Shown here: positions 1 through 10,685 of the stretch, in pieces | How the letters are laid out: each line of letters starts with the position of its first letter | Position numbering within the stretch: position 1 is the first letter of the stretch | NCBI RefSeq assembly: GCF_963675165.1 | Contig: NC_087377.1 | Span: forward strand, 9,875,122-9,939,121 | Reading direction: 5' to 3' | DNA length: 64,000 bases | Origin: Halichondria panicea | Taxonomy: Eukaryota; Porifera; Demospongiae; Suberitida; Halichondriidae | The notes under the pieces: generated by a model | The model's input: only the letters and a program-made list of their open reading frames with translations | Databases searched by the model: none | Told to the model about the DNA's origin: nothing | Translations under genes and position numbers: made by a program

Positions 1-2
1 AC

Positions 3-185
3 ACGCTTGGGGTGTGGCAGGACGAGGAGTACTTGAGAGCAAAGGAGCTGCGCACTGCAAGGGATGACAGGAGAGACATCATGCCACACAGGCCCTGCGT
101 GTCTCTCTTGTTTTTGGAGCATGTGATCTCTGTTTTGTCAGTTGTTACAATTGTCTATCGTGTTACCTTGTCAATCTTGAGCTAA
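3..185 (+). CDS. Possible 3' end of an upstream gene (partial)
   Basis: Frame 3 is open from the window edge to a TAA at 183-185. The first ~35 codons are charged and GC-richer than the flank, with a WQDEEYLRAKELRTARDDRR-type stretch that looks like a real protein terminus. The remaining codons are AT-rich and hydrophobic and may be chance. The family is not recognised. The call rests on composition and an open frame only, so it could be an artefact. Confidence 0.22.
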   Translation, partial: TLGVWQDEEYLRAKELRTARDDRRDIMPHRPCVSLLFLEHVISVLSVVTIVYRVTLSILS

Positions 186-926
186 CTCCGCCGCTTAGCT
201 ATAGTTCTAGCACTCAACTCTGCCAATATTATACATGCAGTGGGTTGCCTTTACGACAAAAGTGGCGAAATATTATTGGTGCATGCACTCTTGTTCTCAA
301 TTCTAGCTATAATCTGTTCTTCTATTTGAATGCATTCGGCCCTTACTCATGCGCAGTACACTAAAAAAGGCATAATTATTTTAGCGGACTGCTGTATTTC
401 ATATATATTCGATCTAGCTGTGCTTGAGTTTGTCATACCGTCTTTCTTTTAATTACAGCGCTAATCATAGTTTTCCAGTGGCGCACAAAAAACCATGATT
501 CCAGTTTGGCGCTTATCTATAAGAACGTAGAGTAGATCTACTATATAGTAGCTGTTTCCAAGAGGCTATTAAATTGTACATGTATACTGTATATATTCTT
601 TGCGAACTTTGCGATGGTTGATCAATTCGCAACAATAAAATCCGCAAAAAACCACATGATTCTTGCCATGCAGAACGCAATAGTTAGGGTCAAAACTTCT
701 ACTGATTTGGCTCATTCGCAAAGGTTTTTCACCCGCAAATATTCTAGTAATACGGTAATTGCTTAGCCAGCAAAAAATAATTCCAGATTTATTTTATAGA
801 GTGGTGCTGTAATTAGAAGTAGATACAGTATCTCTATACTTATCATTTTTGTATAGCCCAAAAAAATAAAGTACATGTAGACAAAAGTACTAGAGCTATA
901 AAGTCATCAGACGGAAGATTAAACAT
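186..926. repeat. Intergenic, with a dispersed repeat relic at about 590-765
   Basis: No gene is seen. Positions 590-765 resemble 25608-25824: both are rich in 'ttcgcaaa/gcgaat' words and end in the same 'attctagtaatacggta' terminus. The second copy begins with the inverse of this end, so this is probably a short inverted-repeat element. The rest of the interval is AT-rich and without recognisable structure. Confidence 0.4.
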
Positions 927-1826
927 TCACTTGCTATTAGTCTTTCTCCCCACCACAAAAGCAATTGCTTTACAATCATTGAGAATATTTTGAGCTTCAT
1001 TTGGAATTGGGAATACATCACTAAACTCGACTGAAAATCCAGCTTGTTTGAAAGAGCTCGTCACATTTTCAAACGTAAGACCCAAATGAAACATTTTCTC
1101 CCCTCCATTAACATACCAGCTCTCTTCCAGCGAAATCAGGCTAGTTAGGTATCCTTGGGGTCGGACCAGCTTGCATAGTCGTAGAAGCGTTTCTTGATAG
1201 CTCTCAATCGTTGTGCATACGGCTTCACAACAGAAGTTGAAAGAGATGACATCAAACCATTCAGAACGATCACCAATATCGAGAATTCCATTTGGGTCTT
1301 CTTTGCGAATATCACATGTTACAATCGTCTTGATTTTACTTCTTAGGGACGTCACTCGACTTTGTGATTCACCAACCTTGCCCTCTAATGATCCCACAAT
1401 GTGATTAAAGTATGGAGTCCAATCATGAGCTTCAGCATCTTTATTTACCCAGAGCTCCACCTGTTTGAGATTCGGTTTGGAGAAGTCAGCGAAAGTGATG
1501 TCGGCAAAATACGGTGCAGCACTTATGAGAGGGTAAATTACGGGTCCACCACCTAGCTCGAGAAGCCTTGCTTTAGTGGGATCCCAAGAGCTATGGAACG
1601 TTTGGTAAAAGTGGTGGTAGCACTGGAGGTAAAATGGCTGCACTCCTCTCTCCTCATCAATGATGCCATTGGGAGCAATGAATCTTCTCTGCAAGTAGGT
1701 CTTGGCATTGAAGTGTTGATAGTTCTCAGGTTGGTGGCTTGCATGTAGATCCATCAGGCCTGCTATTAGCCTCGATTCCAGGCCGCTAAGAGAGGGCCTG
1801 GTATCGACTGTTTGCGCATGCGCCAC
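927..1826 (-). CDS. NNMT/PNMT/TEMT-family SAM-dependent methyltransferase
   Basis: The single 299-residue open frame runs from ATG to stop without introns, close to the usual ~260-290 residues of this family. The SAM-binding motif LLELGGGPVIYPL lies at residues 88-100. A TFADFSKPNLKQVELW stretch follows at 111-126, matching the family's 'TDYxxxNLxExxxW' segment. A central FDVISFNFCCEAVC strand and a C-terminal EESWYVNGGEKMFHLG segment correspond to the substrate-side loop. Family members transfer the S-adenosylmethionine methyl group to small amines or pyridines in the cytosol (nicotinamide, phenylethanolamine, indolethylamine, thioether). The substrate here cannot be read from sequence. The start is the first ATG of the frame. 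All core motifs are present and no lesion is seen. Its lack of introns contrasts with the other genes here and could reflect retroposition or simple gene structure. Confidence 0.9.
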   Translation of the reverse strand: MAHAQTVDTRPSLSGLESRLIAGLMDLHASHQPENYQHFNAKTYLQRRFIAPNGIIDEERGVQPFYLQCYHHFYQTFHSSWDPTKARLLELGGGPVIYPLISAAPYFADITFADFSKPNLKQVELWVNKDAEAHDWTPYFNHIVGSLEGKVGESQSRVTSLRSKIKTIVTCDIRKEDPNGILDIGDRSEWFDVISFNFCCEAVCTTIESYQETLLRLCKLVRPQGYLTSLISLEESWYVNGGEKMFHLGLTFENVTSSFKQAGFSVEFSDVFPIPNEAQNILNDCKAIAFVVGRKTNSK

Positions 1827-1882
1827 CTATTACCCAGAAAGTGGGTAATTCGGATACCATTGTATTTTGCTCAGTAAAACAA

Positions 1883-1903
1883 TGACGTCACAACGAACGG
1901 AAG
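1883..1903 (-). promoter_or_regulatory. CRE-like palindrome and ETS-like core upstream of the methyltransferase
   Basis: TGACGTCA, the full CREB/ATF palindrome, lies at 1883-1890, 57-64 bp upstream of the methyltransferase start codon. A CGGAAGT core, an ETS-type site, follows at about 1897-1903. Position and motif quality suggest a proximal promoter. This is inferred from motifs alone. Confidence 0.4.
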
Positions 1904-2454
1904 TGGATTGAAGAAGTGGATAGAAGTGTGATTGTAGCCCGTGTGATAGCATTCTAATAGCCACCCTTAGCCTACTATGTTAACAAAGGACTCACAGCCT
2001 GCAACAGTGTGGATAACAATCCTCTGAACGGAGGGGAAGGCTGACAATAGCCATTATGGATAGGCCACGCCCATCTGACACTAACCTTCGTGAAAGTCGA
2101 CTCTATCAGAAAGAAATTGCTGCTGTAACCAATACAGCTCTGTCTCTAGCTAGCTAGCTATATAGCTCTGTGTCTGACTTTATGAAGAGTATTCTTTGTC
2201 TGTATATGTTATTCAGGATATAATTCGGATAAAAATTCAGTTTAATAGGAAACATTACGGGAATAGTATCCAATAATTTTGCGCATGCGCAAGCAGTCAG
2301 TAGCAGGCCTAATTGTTTAGGCCTTGAGAAGGAGGCTAGCCTGCTATATACTATACTAGCAGTCCAAACACGTACACATAAAACAGTTACTAAAAAAGGT
2401 CAACTTGACATTCCAGGCCAAATGGATGCAATCAAAGGTCAAATTATACCTGCG
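1904..2454. other. Intergenic, no gene seen
   Basis: A short 'tagctagctagc' run lies near 2147. Words shared with 35.3 kb (gcagtccaaacac...aaaacagttactaaaaaaggtcaa) lie at 2355-2420, so this is another dispersed repeat remnant. No open frame with coding character was found. Confidence 0.4.
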
Positions 2455-3022
2455 GCACTTATTATGCCTCGGTGCGCATGCGTAAGCGAGGTAGATCTAC
2501 GCAGAGGTGTTTGTGTGTGTACGTGTACGTGTGTAGACTATTTCAGCTGCAAGTAAGAGTTTCTATAGGCTTCTAGTCATGTTTTCTTGGCATGCTATTT
2601 GTGGATTTGCAAAATAAAGCTTCGTTCTCGAGTTATGCCTAGTTTTGCTTACTTGGAATGCCATTGCAGCCTTTTCAGAAGAGTCCGTAGCAAAATTTGT
2701 TCACCGAGTGTTGCTACTCTACTTAGTAGTTAGCTATGCACTAGAACGCTAGCTATTGGTAGCTGCAAGAGTGAGAAGAGAGCTGCAAGGCTCTGCTGAT
2801 AGCATAGCCATTTAGACTTGAACTTTGGCATCGATCGTTTTTAACAGCAATCATGGTCGATCATTACCCACTATTTGAGTTTCCCTGCGATTGCATGCAA
2901 AATTTAAATGTTCATCATGATAATTATAAATCAATCAATGTGTGTATAAAAGCTAGCTAGTAGTTTTATGTTATGTAGCTTTGGCACCTCCACCGAGGCA
3001 TCAGCACCCACGGTGCTTTAAT
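2455..3022 (+). repeat. Dispersed repeat family A, copy 1
   Basis: The copy starts at a 'tgcctcggtgcgcatgcg' head and runs through 'gtttctataggcttctagtc' and 'agagctgcaaggct' blocks to a 'ccaccgaggcatcagcaccc' tail. The same blocks occur in the same order at 4247-4735 and 62546-62920, and a truncated copy lies at 44205-44360. No open frame is shared, so it behaves as a non-coding element of ~0.5 kb. The superfamily is not recognised. Confidence 0.65.
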
Positions 3023-4246
3023 TTCTGTTGTGATTATAAAGATGAAGCTAGTGGTGCATGGTGAATAAACCCGGGGCAGGAGGGTAAACTCGTAAAACAT
3101 AAGCCCACTTTTGATATTGGCGTACCTCCTCTTCCGGGTCCGAGTCTCGCGAGCAGACTTGTCAAGTCTGCTCAAGAGACTACTCTGACTCTAGCCATGG
3201 AAGGTATTTTCCAATCTTGTGGTTTCGAAGAATGCAATAAAAGGTCAATTTTCTCTCAAGCTGGTTCCTCTGGGGCGCGATAGCTCAACCGATAATAAAG
3301 AGGATCAAGCTATTATAGTGGTGGTGTAAAAATCAGTTTTACAGTTTACAGTTTTTCTTTCGAGGCTATGCTTCACCAAGCGTACCTCGAGGCAGCTAAA
3401 TACTACGTGAAAGAGCAACTCACAGCGCGCATGTGCTGGTACTCATACAGCGTGCGCAAACGTCATCAATTGCGAGTTGCTAGATCGAGGTATCATGCAG
3501 TTCAACACTCTTCTCTAGCTTCTATATATATATACAGATTACTGGTATGAGCATGAACATGTCGATCCGTGTTACACCTCAATCCCTAAACTGCTGATTC
3601 TAACTGGATTACTGGGCCCTATAATGTTTCATGAAGTTTTACCTGTTGGTGCTTTCTTGCCTTTTTGTATACATTCCTTTTGTAGCTGCTGCCAGTAGAT
3701 TCTACAACCATATATAGATAAATCACTAAAAATGGATTGGCAACAATAAGCGTCGAAAACTATCCGCGTTTCCGACGTCTTATACTGTCCGTAGAATCCT
3801 GCTGCGAAACCTTTACTTCCATTTGATACTTCAGGCCATATGAGACACATGCAGTACACATGCTTGCACTATATTAAACTATAATTATAGTTATAGCTAT
3901 AATAATATAGATACTATACACTACTGTAACAATAATGGGTGCAGAAACATCCTTAAAGAGTGAACAATATCGACCTATATAACAATATCCATTTTTTGGT
4001 TGTCATTTCCAAATGATGAGCTACCATCACTAAATAGAAGTTTTGGTGGGGCTTGGAAAGGGCGAATTTACCAAAACAGCAATAAAAAGAGTCTTTCCTG
4101 GGGTTAGGAGCCAAACACGGCTAGATCTTAGCTTTACATTATACATAATTATGCAGCTTATGCGACCACGTAGTCCGTCTCCAATCAATTTATCTATGTT
4201 GCAATCTAAATTAGTAAGTAGGTACTGTTCTACATGTGTACTATAG
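3023..4246. other. Intergenic, no gene supported
   Basis: Several 60-110-codon frames on both strands lack family signature, splice context and coding composition. Nothing else is recognised in this 1.2-kb stretch. Confidence 0.4.
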
Positions 4247-4735
4247 TTATGCCTTGGTGCATGCACATGCGTGTGTGTAGCATATTTTAATCGGCCTGGA
4301 TTCAAGGCTATAGTGTGTGTGTGTGTGTGTAGACTGCAATGGCTGCTTGAATGAATGAAGTGCAAGTATGAGAGTTTCTATAGGCTTCTATAGTCGTTTT
4401 CTTGGATTTTCTTGGATTTAAATTCGTAGATTTGCAAAATAATGTTGGTTCTCGAGTTATGTCTAGTTTTTTGTTGATACCATTTCAGAGAAGAGTGCGT
4501 AGAAAAACTATAGCTGTTGGTAGCTGCAAGAGTGAGAAGAGAGCTGCAAGGCTTATATATAGACTTGGACTTTTGGGATCAATCCTTTTTAACAACAATC
4601 ATGGTTGATCAACATCATTTCCCAGTGCTGCAGGCAGCAAATTTAAAATTAAAAATGTTCATCATGAATATAACGTGCTAATAGCTGCTTATGATTATGT
4701 AGCTTTTACACCAAGGCATCAGCACCCAAGGTACA
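4247..4735 (+). repeat. Dispersed repeat family A, copy 2
   Basis: It has the same block order as the copy at 2455-3022, including a (TG)n tract at 4312-4330, the 'gtttctataggcttctatag' block and the 'aaggcatcagcacccaagg' tail. It is shortened internally compared with copy 1. Confidence 0.65.
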
Positions 4736-4849
4736 AATAGTCCTCTTAATTGTTATAAGCATGCACACCTCAATGATTAGCTATTATAAACAATTATACA
4801 TACAATCCTGCATGACTCACTTAATATAATTGTGTTGTATCTGTTAATT

Positions 4850-5065
4850 GTCTTCACTTTAACACAGATAAATATTCTTGATTGCAGCAAGGGTAGAATA
4901 GAACACACACACAGAGCACAGTACAGAACCTTCTTATATACAAAGCTAAGTAACTTCTAGATGTTACCACTAAGTACAGTTCCAATTCTAGCTAGATTGT
5001 TCTAGATCATTACAGATACATTACAGCTACTTCTAGATAGTTCCAGTGGATACTACAAATTGTAA
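4850..5065 (+). repeat. Dispersed repeat shared with 61780-61980
   Basis: About 200 bp are nearly collinear with 61780-61980. Both contain 'gtagaatagaacac', 'agagcacagtacagaacctt', 'ctagctagattgtt' and 'agttccagtggatactac'. The absence of inverted ends and the single-orientation match would fit a solo LTR or a SINE-like element, but the boundaries cannot be fixed from two copies. Confidence 0.5.
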
Positions 5066-5743
5066 CAAAACATTTTAACACAAAACTATGTCCAATGTTG
5101 TTCAGTATAATTATACTGACTGCATGATGGTCCTATAGTATGCATAATAAGTAACAATAAAATTAATCATTTCACTAGTTTGAAGATAGTTTGGTGTATT
5201 AGGAACAATAGTTCAACATCCGACAGAACACAGCGCTATTATGGAAATATATTTTGTTAATTTGAAGAAATTTTTGAGGTTCTAAAAGTACGACACTCCA
5301 AAGTGTATGTATTTTTACGGCGTAATAGTATATAAATAAGTAAGTATATTTATGATCTATGTAGGGTAACTTACTAGTTTTTACATGCAAGCTGTATGTT
5401 TATGAAACATGTACTAGTACACAACCACAATGACCAAAAAAAACAGAATTCAATCACAGAAAGTAGTATGTAAAATAATTATACCCGCTATACGGTAATT
5501 GGGTACTATTATAACTAATACATCAGTACACCAAACTATTTTCACTCTGTACGGTATCGATGCGGAGTGACGTATTATCCGAGAACGGTTTAGGATTTGA
5601 AAGGATGGAAACAAATAATTTTATGCCAAACACATCTTCTCCACTCAATAGATTCTACTTATACCCTCGTCAGTCATCGTGTCACTACAGTTTTTCTAAA
5701 CAGAGAGCAGGCTAGATAATAGATGATAATCATCTAGTACCAG
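5066..5743. other. Intergenic with one half-end of the CCGTATAGCGGG repeat
   Basis: AT-rich sequence. 'tacccgctatacggtaatt' at about 5484-5500 is one terminal inverted repeat of the short palindromic family seen complete at 20976-21174. No gene is supported. Confidence 0.4.
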
Positions 5744-6519
5744 CTAAAAGTGTGTTTTGTGTACATTGACAGTAACACAATCACTTTGAAAATAGTTTGC
5801 GAATGTAACTACAGCCGCATTTAGAGTTGAAACAGTGGGGTGAAAGTCTTGTAGCTTGAGCAGAAGTGACCCAGCATCGACTACCAGTCCCTCCTCATAC
5901 AGTTGCTGTGCTACCCTCCTCACACGCACAGTGAGGGAGAATCCAGACTCAATTGTTTTGGCAGCTCTGATTTTGAGCATTGGAAGTACCTGGCAAAAAG
6001 GTGCATGTTTAGATTTTCGACCATCATCGATTTTTGTAGATATTATTATATTCACATAATTGGAGGTATAAAGAGTTATGGAATGTCTTGATAACGACTA
6101 TGAACTCCAATTATAGAGATCTTCTGAAAATTATGAAAATGAAAAAACAAATTTAAGATACGGATTTATATAAATCTAGATCAAGGTAACCCCGTATATA
6201 ATTATCGACTACCATAATTATAATTTTCGTATGGGGCAAATTTCATAGTTTTCGTATAATAATTATTATAGCATAATTATTAATTGAAAAAACTGCAAAA
6301 ACTTCACCATGCAATCTGAGATTTAGAATATGAAAGATTAATTGCACCAACAAATATTAATTTTACCCGCTATAATAAAGGTATAAGAATTGACTTACAT
6401 CGACCATTGACCGTATGGTTGACTTAATATTATTGATTGAAACTGACAAGAATCTCAACTTCAGCGCTTCAGATGAACTGGATTTGGATATCAACTCCAT
6501 GCACCAATCTCTCATCAAC
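5744..6519 (-). CDS. Two-exon C-terminal gene fragment, family not recognised
   Basis: Exon 1 (6519-6399) follows a 'catgctcag' acceptor and ends at GAT|GTAAGTC. Exon 2 (5989-5744) follows a 'tttttgccag' acceptor and ends in TAG. Joined in frame they give ~121 residues of helix-rich protein: basic and Leu/Ile-rich, with an RVAQQLYEEGLVVDAGSLLL helix pair and a final HKTHF. Amphipathic helices with 'EAGSLLL'-like spacing recall helical-repeat trafficking or scaffold proteins, but no family is assigned. Upstream exons were not found in the next 2 kb on this strand; an inverted-repeat relic begins at about 6580. This may therefore be a truncated duplicate. The good consensus splice sites make chance unlikely. 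Confidence 0.55.
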
Positions 6520-7574
6520 CTGAGCATGAGTATACTATACCAGTAGGCACGCAGATACATACGTACATGCAGATATACATATACCGTATAGCGGGTTATT
6601 TTCGTATGGTGGAATTTTCGTTCATACGACTGCGGAATTCCCCAATTGATGTTAAACATGAATCCTGAGCTGTACACATATTTAAATTAAATTCATAAAT
6701 TCATAAAAATTCATATGAAAATTGATAACTGTGGTGTGTACTGGTGTGATTGCATGTTCATGATGTGTTGTGATCTATCTTGATCTCTATCCTGATGTGT
6801 TTTGTTTGATTGTTGTGTGATTCACAGTTTTTCCTTGGTTTCCGATTATCATGCACCCTATATTTTTTTTTGTAATTATGACCCTTTACCAACTTTTATG
6901 TGCCTATGCGCAGCATAGGCACAAGAGCTAGCTAGCTATAGCTACACTCATTTCAGCAACGAAGGATAAATATTTTTGCCGACCATAAATACAACGAAAA
7001 TATGACGCATGCACAGATAGTATCAGGCCTAGTTGTTCACCTAACCTTTATAACTCGGCCTGGGATCGAGACTATACATACAATAAAACTACACCCTTAA
7101 AGGGCTGAGTCTATATAGGACCGGGGGTCTCTGAAATGCTACACTATAATATATGTAGTTATTGCATGAACGAATACGGCCTCGAGACCATGCACTAATT
7201 ACTATAATCACATGTTGTCCTATTATTCACTGTGATTCGTACAGTGATTAATCGCGTATCAGTAATTGCACGTCGTCATTAACGACGTGCAATTACTGCC
7301 TTGACAACCGCACGTTCGAATAACGGCCACGGCAAATTTTTTTACTGAAACTGCAGCTAAAAATGTCCTTAAAACTGCATCACAAACGATTAACACAATC
7401 AATAGTATGGCTACTCGTGTAATAAGGGATTAATAGCACGAGTAACAAGCAATGGCAAGGATACTAATTGCACGAGGCGTAGTTGCACTCTTAGCCATAC
7501 TATTAATTATACCATAGATAAACAAACAGATTGGATTGGAAACGCCTATCTGGCCCACGTAATAGAGGCTAGTT
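6520..7574. repeat. Intergenic repeat relics
   Basis: A 'taccgtatagcgggttattttcg' end of the short palindromic family lies at about 6580-6640. A relic of the 'ggcctagttgttc...ctcggcctgggatcgagg' family (complete at 40128-40199) lies at about 7022-7075. A strong hairpin at 7261-7297 is listed separately. No coding region is seen. Confidence 0.45.
7261..7297. repeat. Perfect hairpin, 16-bp arms
   Basis: The left arm AGTAATTGCACGTCGT and its exact complement flank a 5-nt spacer. Related 'attgcacga/tcgtgcaatta' words continue to about 7490, so it is probably the core of an old inverted-repeat element. Confidence 0.6.
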
Positions 7575-8238
7575 CTCAGGTGCATTAAGGACTGGGACCT
7601 TCAATTATTGCTGAATTTGCAAATTATAAGCCCCGCCCACACGGTCGCCATGGTTCCGCCCACGCGTTCATTACTTCAACGTACCACTCCCTTTTCATTT
7701 TACAGTAATTCAGCTAGTTTAGAGAAGTGACTTAGTCGGCGTTTAAAACACCCTCTAGTAAAGCTTGCGAGGCAATAGATGACTTCCATAAGCCTTCCTT
7801 AGCTGATTTATCCTTGTACTTTGTCAAAAAATTGTTGACCGTGTCCCTGGGAAGCCTACTATCCAAGATGAGACTGCTACATCAAACAACTTTCTGTTAT
7901 TTCTCCCTTGCAAAGACCAGGAGGGCTAAGCGCTAGAGTGAGTTGTTAGCTTAGATAGAACTAAGTATAATGAGCAGCAGCAATAGCTAGTAGACTTAGT
8001 GTTTAAACGCCGATTTTTCAATAGAAAAGTGAAATAGTGCTTCGACAAAACGGACCACCCCCACTGATCAATTAGTGGGCGGGGCTTCATTTTAATATTT
8101 TCCTAGAGAATGGAAGCCAGTGTTTCATTTCATCATAAAAGTTTTACACAGATTAATATACACAGTAAACAGCAGCAGGTTGAAGTGCCTCTTATAAATG
8201 TCTTTTTTATGTTGGTCCCAGTCCTTAATGCACCTGAG
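7575..8238. mobile_element. Foldback MITE, 0.66 kb
   Basis: The ends are inverted copies: CTCAGGTGCATTAAGGACTG at the left, and its complement at 8219-8238. Internal pairs are also inverted: 'agccccgcccac' with 'gtgggcggggct', and 'tcggcgttta' with 'taaacgccga'. No open frame lies inside. A clear target duplication could not be fixed. Confidence 0.7.
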
Positions 8239-8659
8239 TTACGGTCACATGACAGGAAGCTCTAAAATTAACTCTTTTTCCACTGCAAGTCCATAGCAAC
8301 AGCATCTACAATCTGTAAAATTATGTGGGACTGTTTATACACTAGCTCGGAAGCAAGAAGCAAAGTGTATTAAACGTAGAGAGACACTGCAACATCAGAC
8401 ATAATTTTTAATTGTTTCGTAAAATTAATTGTAAAATTAATTGTATAATCGATTATAAATCATTATTATTGTGTAATACATTGTTGTAACATTGTACAAC
8501 AATTTCTTCCTGGGTCTCTATAGGAGAGGCTTGTCATTGATAACTCCTCTGAATCACAAAATTAACACAATACGTACAAACATGACATAGTTATAATCAT
8601 TACAAAGTATATACACACACACAGCGTCAAAAATGTATGTAATGAAATGTACACATGGC
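8239..8659. other. Intergenic, no gene seen
   Basis: AT-rich sequence with no shared repeat or coding signature recognised, apart from a short run of 'aaaattaattgtaaaattaat' near 8425. Confidence 0.35.
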
Positions 8660-10685
8660 TCATATCCAGGTATTAAAACAGGTACCTAACATCATTCATT
8701 TTGTATGGTGAAATTAATCTTTCAAGTATTACAAGGATATATAATTATGAGGGTGTACACGCATGTACCGTAATTACGACTCCTCCATAATTTATCCATA
8801 CTCAGTTTTTTATCCTCAACTCATATTGTAAGGCAGTTTCCCAATACTCATGCAGCAGACTGAACTATAATTATAGTCCAATATACACACCAGATTCTAC
8901 TACTGCGGCTATTTATGGTGGTGCTGTTGGTGAGATACTGGTGTTAGTGTGTCTTATTGGTATCTGCTTGATTGCCCTACTCTTACTGAGGAAAAAGCTA
9001 TCTAGTGAAGAACAAATAGCTGCTCCACTTTATGAGGAAGTAGGTCTTTCAGGAAATGACATTCAACTCGAGCCCAATGGTGCATATGGAAAGGTATACA
9101 TGTGCACTCATTACAATGTAAATTTGATTATTTTGAAAATGGTACACATGTTTCACAACACGTACCGCATGCACGCAGGCTGTTAGATGCTCCAAGGGTA
9201 TTCAACTACAATCTAACCAGGCTTATGAACTAGTGAGTTATTTTACTGTACCTTGTATAGATCTGATAATTATTGTTACTCAGGATGCACTCAATTACAA
9301 GCTCATCAAAGGATATGATTTTAACCAGACGTAGAAAGTCATATATATAGAACTGTTGCAGTAGCTTGAGATACTAGTTGATTCATACTATAACAACTGA
9401 ACTCATTGTAGAATCAATGATCAATGATACATTGATCATGGTTGCAGTTAACAAAAGATGCATGCTAATTCATCTGTTGGATTATTCATTTTACCTTAAA
9501 AGGATGTCACATTACTTTGTGCACAGTTTTTGTGTAGAGGTATCAATAGTTCAACACTCCTCTATACTCTTGCTAATAAGGTCTCAAAAATACAATTCAC
9601 TTTTTTGTAAATTCTGAACACCACTCTGCTTCAATTTCTATAAACTTCCCTGCTGTTGTGCAGCAGATTTTCCAGCTTCTTGCCAGGAGGAGGTACGACA
9701 GGCATGGTGTAGCTCAGCAATTAGCCACTGATTGAACTCAGCAATAACGTTGAATGTGGGCGGATATAATTAGTGGTCTGTGGCCTAGTTTACCATAATT
9801 TCTGTTTCACTGGTTGTAGTAACTCGCAAATAATGTTCAGCTTATAAAAAATAACTGATTGAACCATGACATACACTCAGAGAGTTGCTCAAATACAAAA
9901 CAGCACGTACTTTAATTACTAGTGTATAGATGAATCGGGAACACAGTCGCTTTATAGGACAATGATATTAAACTATGTATCTATGGCTCATGCTCCTATA
10001 ATTGAGCATGCACAGTATTGTGATATTGTATTCTGAACAGTTAACTGTAGCTATACTTATAATGCTCTCGTAATCGTATATAGTATAGGCATGACGCTAT
10101 AATACAGTTTTAGCAATGTTTCTTTATTCAGTATCATCACACATTTTCAGAAGGTTTTCTAGAGACGCCGAGACATGCACTATATCCAAACCACATCACA
10201 TTATACCAGCAATGAGCTGTGCATTTGCAGGCAATTCATTACTTACAATCGTTGTATGAATTGCTTGAAAGTTATAGTGTAGGTATAGTCTTCTACGTGT
10301 ATAAAGAAGAATCCCGAAAAAATTTTACTGGCTGTTTTTTGCTTCAAATCTTTTCGTTTGTACGAGTACCTATGTCAAAGACAGAAATTGTTCTCGTCAA
10401 AGCCAGAAAATTGATGCCTATTATCCCACCATTATTCTCAGACAACCATGTGGCACTGCTGTTTATCAATAAAGTGGGTGGATCAAGGTGTGGTTTATCT
10501 ATTCGATTATCCGGCATATTCACTTATCCGGCCTGCTTCTGGAACCAAGGTGTCCGGATAATCGAAGTTCTACTGTAATGATAATTATGACTGAGGCAGA
10601 TTGATACAAAATAGTACATGCAGTCTTGTACCATGATGTGCTCTAGCACTAAGGAATCCATTGAAACTCTCAGGATTGTAATTTT
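8660..10685 (+). repeat. Segmental duplication block, copy 1 (tail exons plus 3' flank)
   Basis: Positions 8880-10685 are nearly identical to 17510-19315 and collinear with 48440-51082. The first 200 bp (8690-8880) match 47660-47855 instead. The block carries the membrane/tail exons of a receptor (8894-9334) and ~1.3 kb of 3' flank. Its end holds a 5'-truncated pogo/Tigger-type repeat (ending 'gaagttctactgta' near 10577). Copies 1 and 2 share a truncation that copy 3 lacks, so 1 and 2 are the younger pair. Confidence 0.85.
8894..9334 (+). pseudogene. Orphan receptor membrane and tail exons
   Basis: Three exons with the same splice sites and phases as receptor A: 8894-9093 (membrane, LYEEV, NDIQLEPN and AYGK), 9179-9232 (GIQLQSNQAYEL) and 9284-9334 (ending FNQT then TAG). 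No signal, Ig or Fn3 exon lies upstream on this strand, so these exons have no ectodomain. A GAG codon at 8932-8934 puts a glutamate in the membrane segment where receptor A has valine. The last exon is frame-shifted and shorter than in receptor A, which ends RRRKS. It is most simply a partial duplicate. Confidence 0.75.

Noticed and set aside
4030-4365. 111-codon minus-strand frame
   Set aside because: It reads through a (TG)n tract and family A repeat, with no protein signature.
8941-9186. Separate small membrane protein starting at GTG
   Set aside because: The frame is an exon with consensus splice sites shared with receptor A; it has no ATG and no gene of its own.
10219-10578. 119-codon frame, almost identical at 18855-19214
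   Set aside because: It runs through a hairpin and into the right end of a pogo/Tigger-type repeat. The identity is due to segmental duplication, and the third copy (50.2-50.9 kb) breaks the frame. Not a gene.
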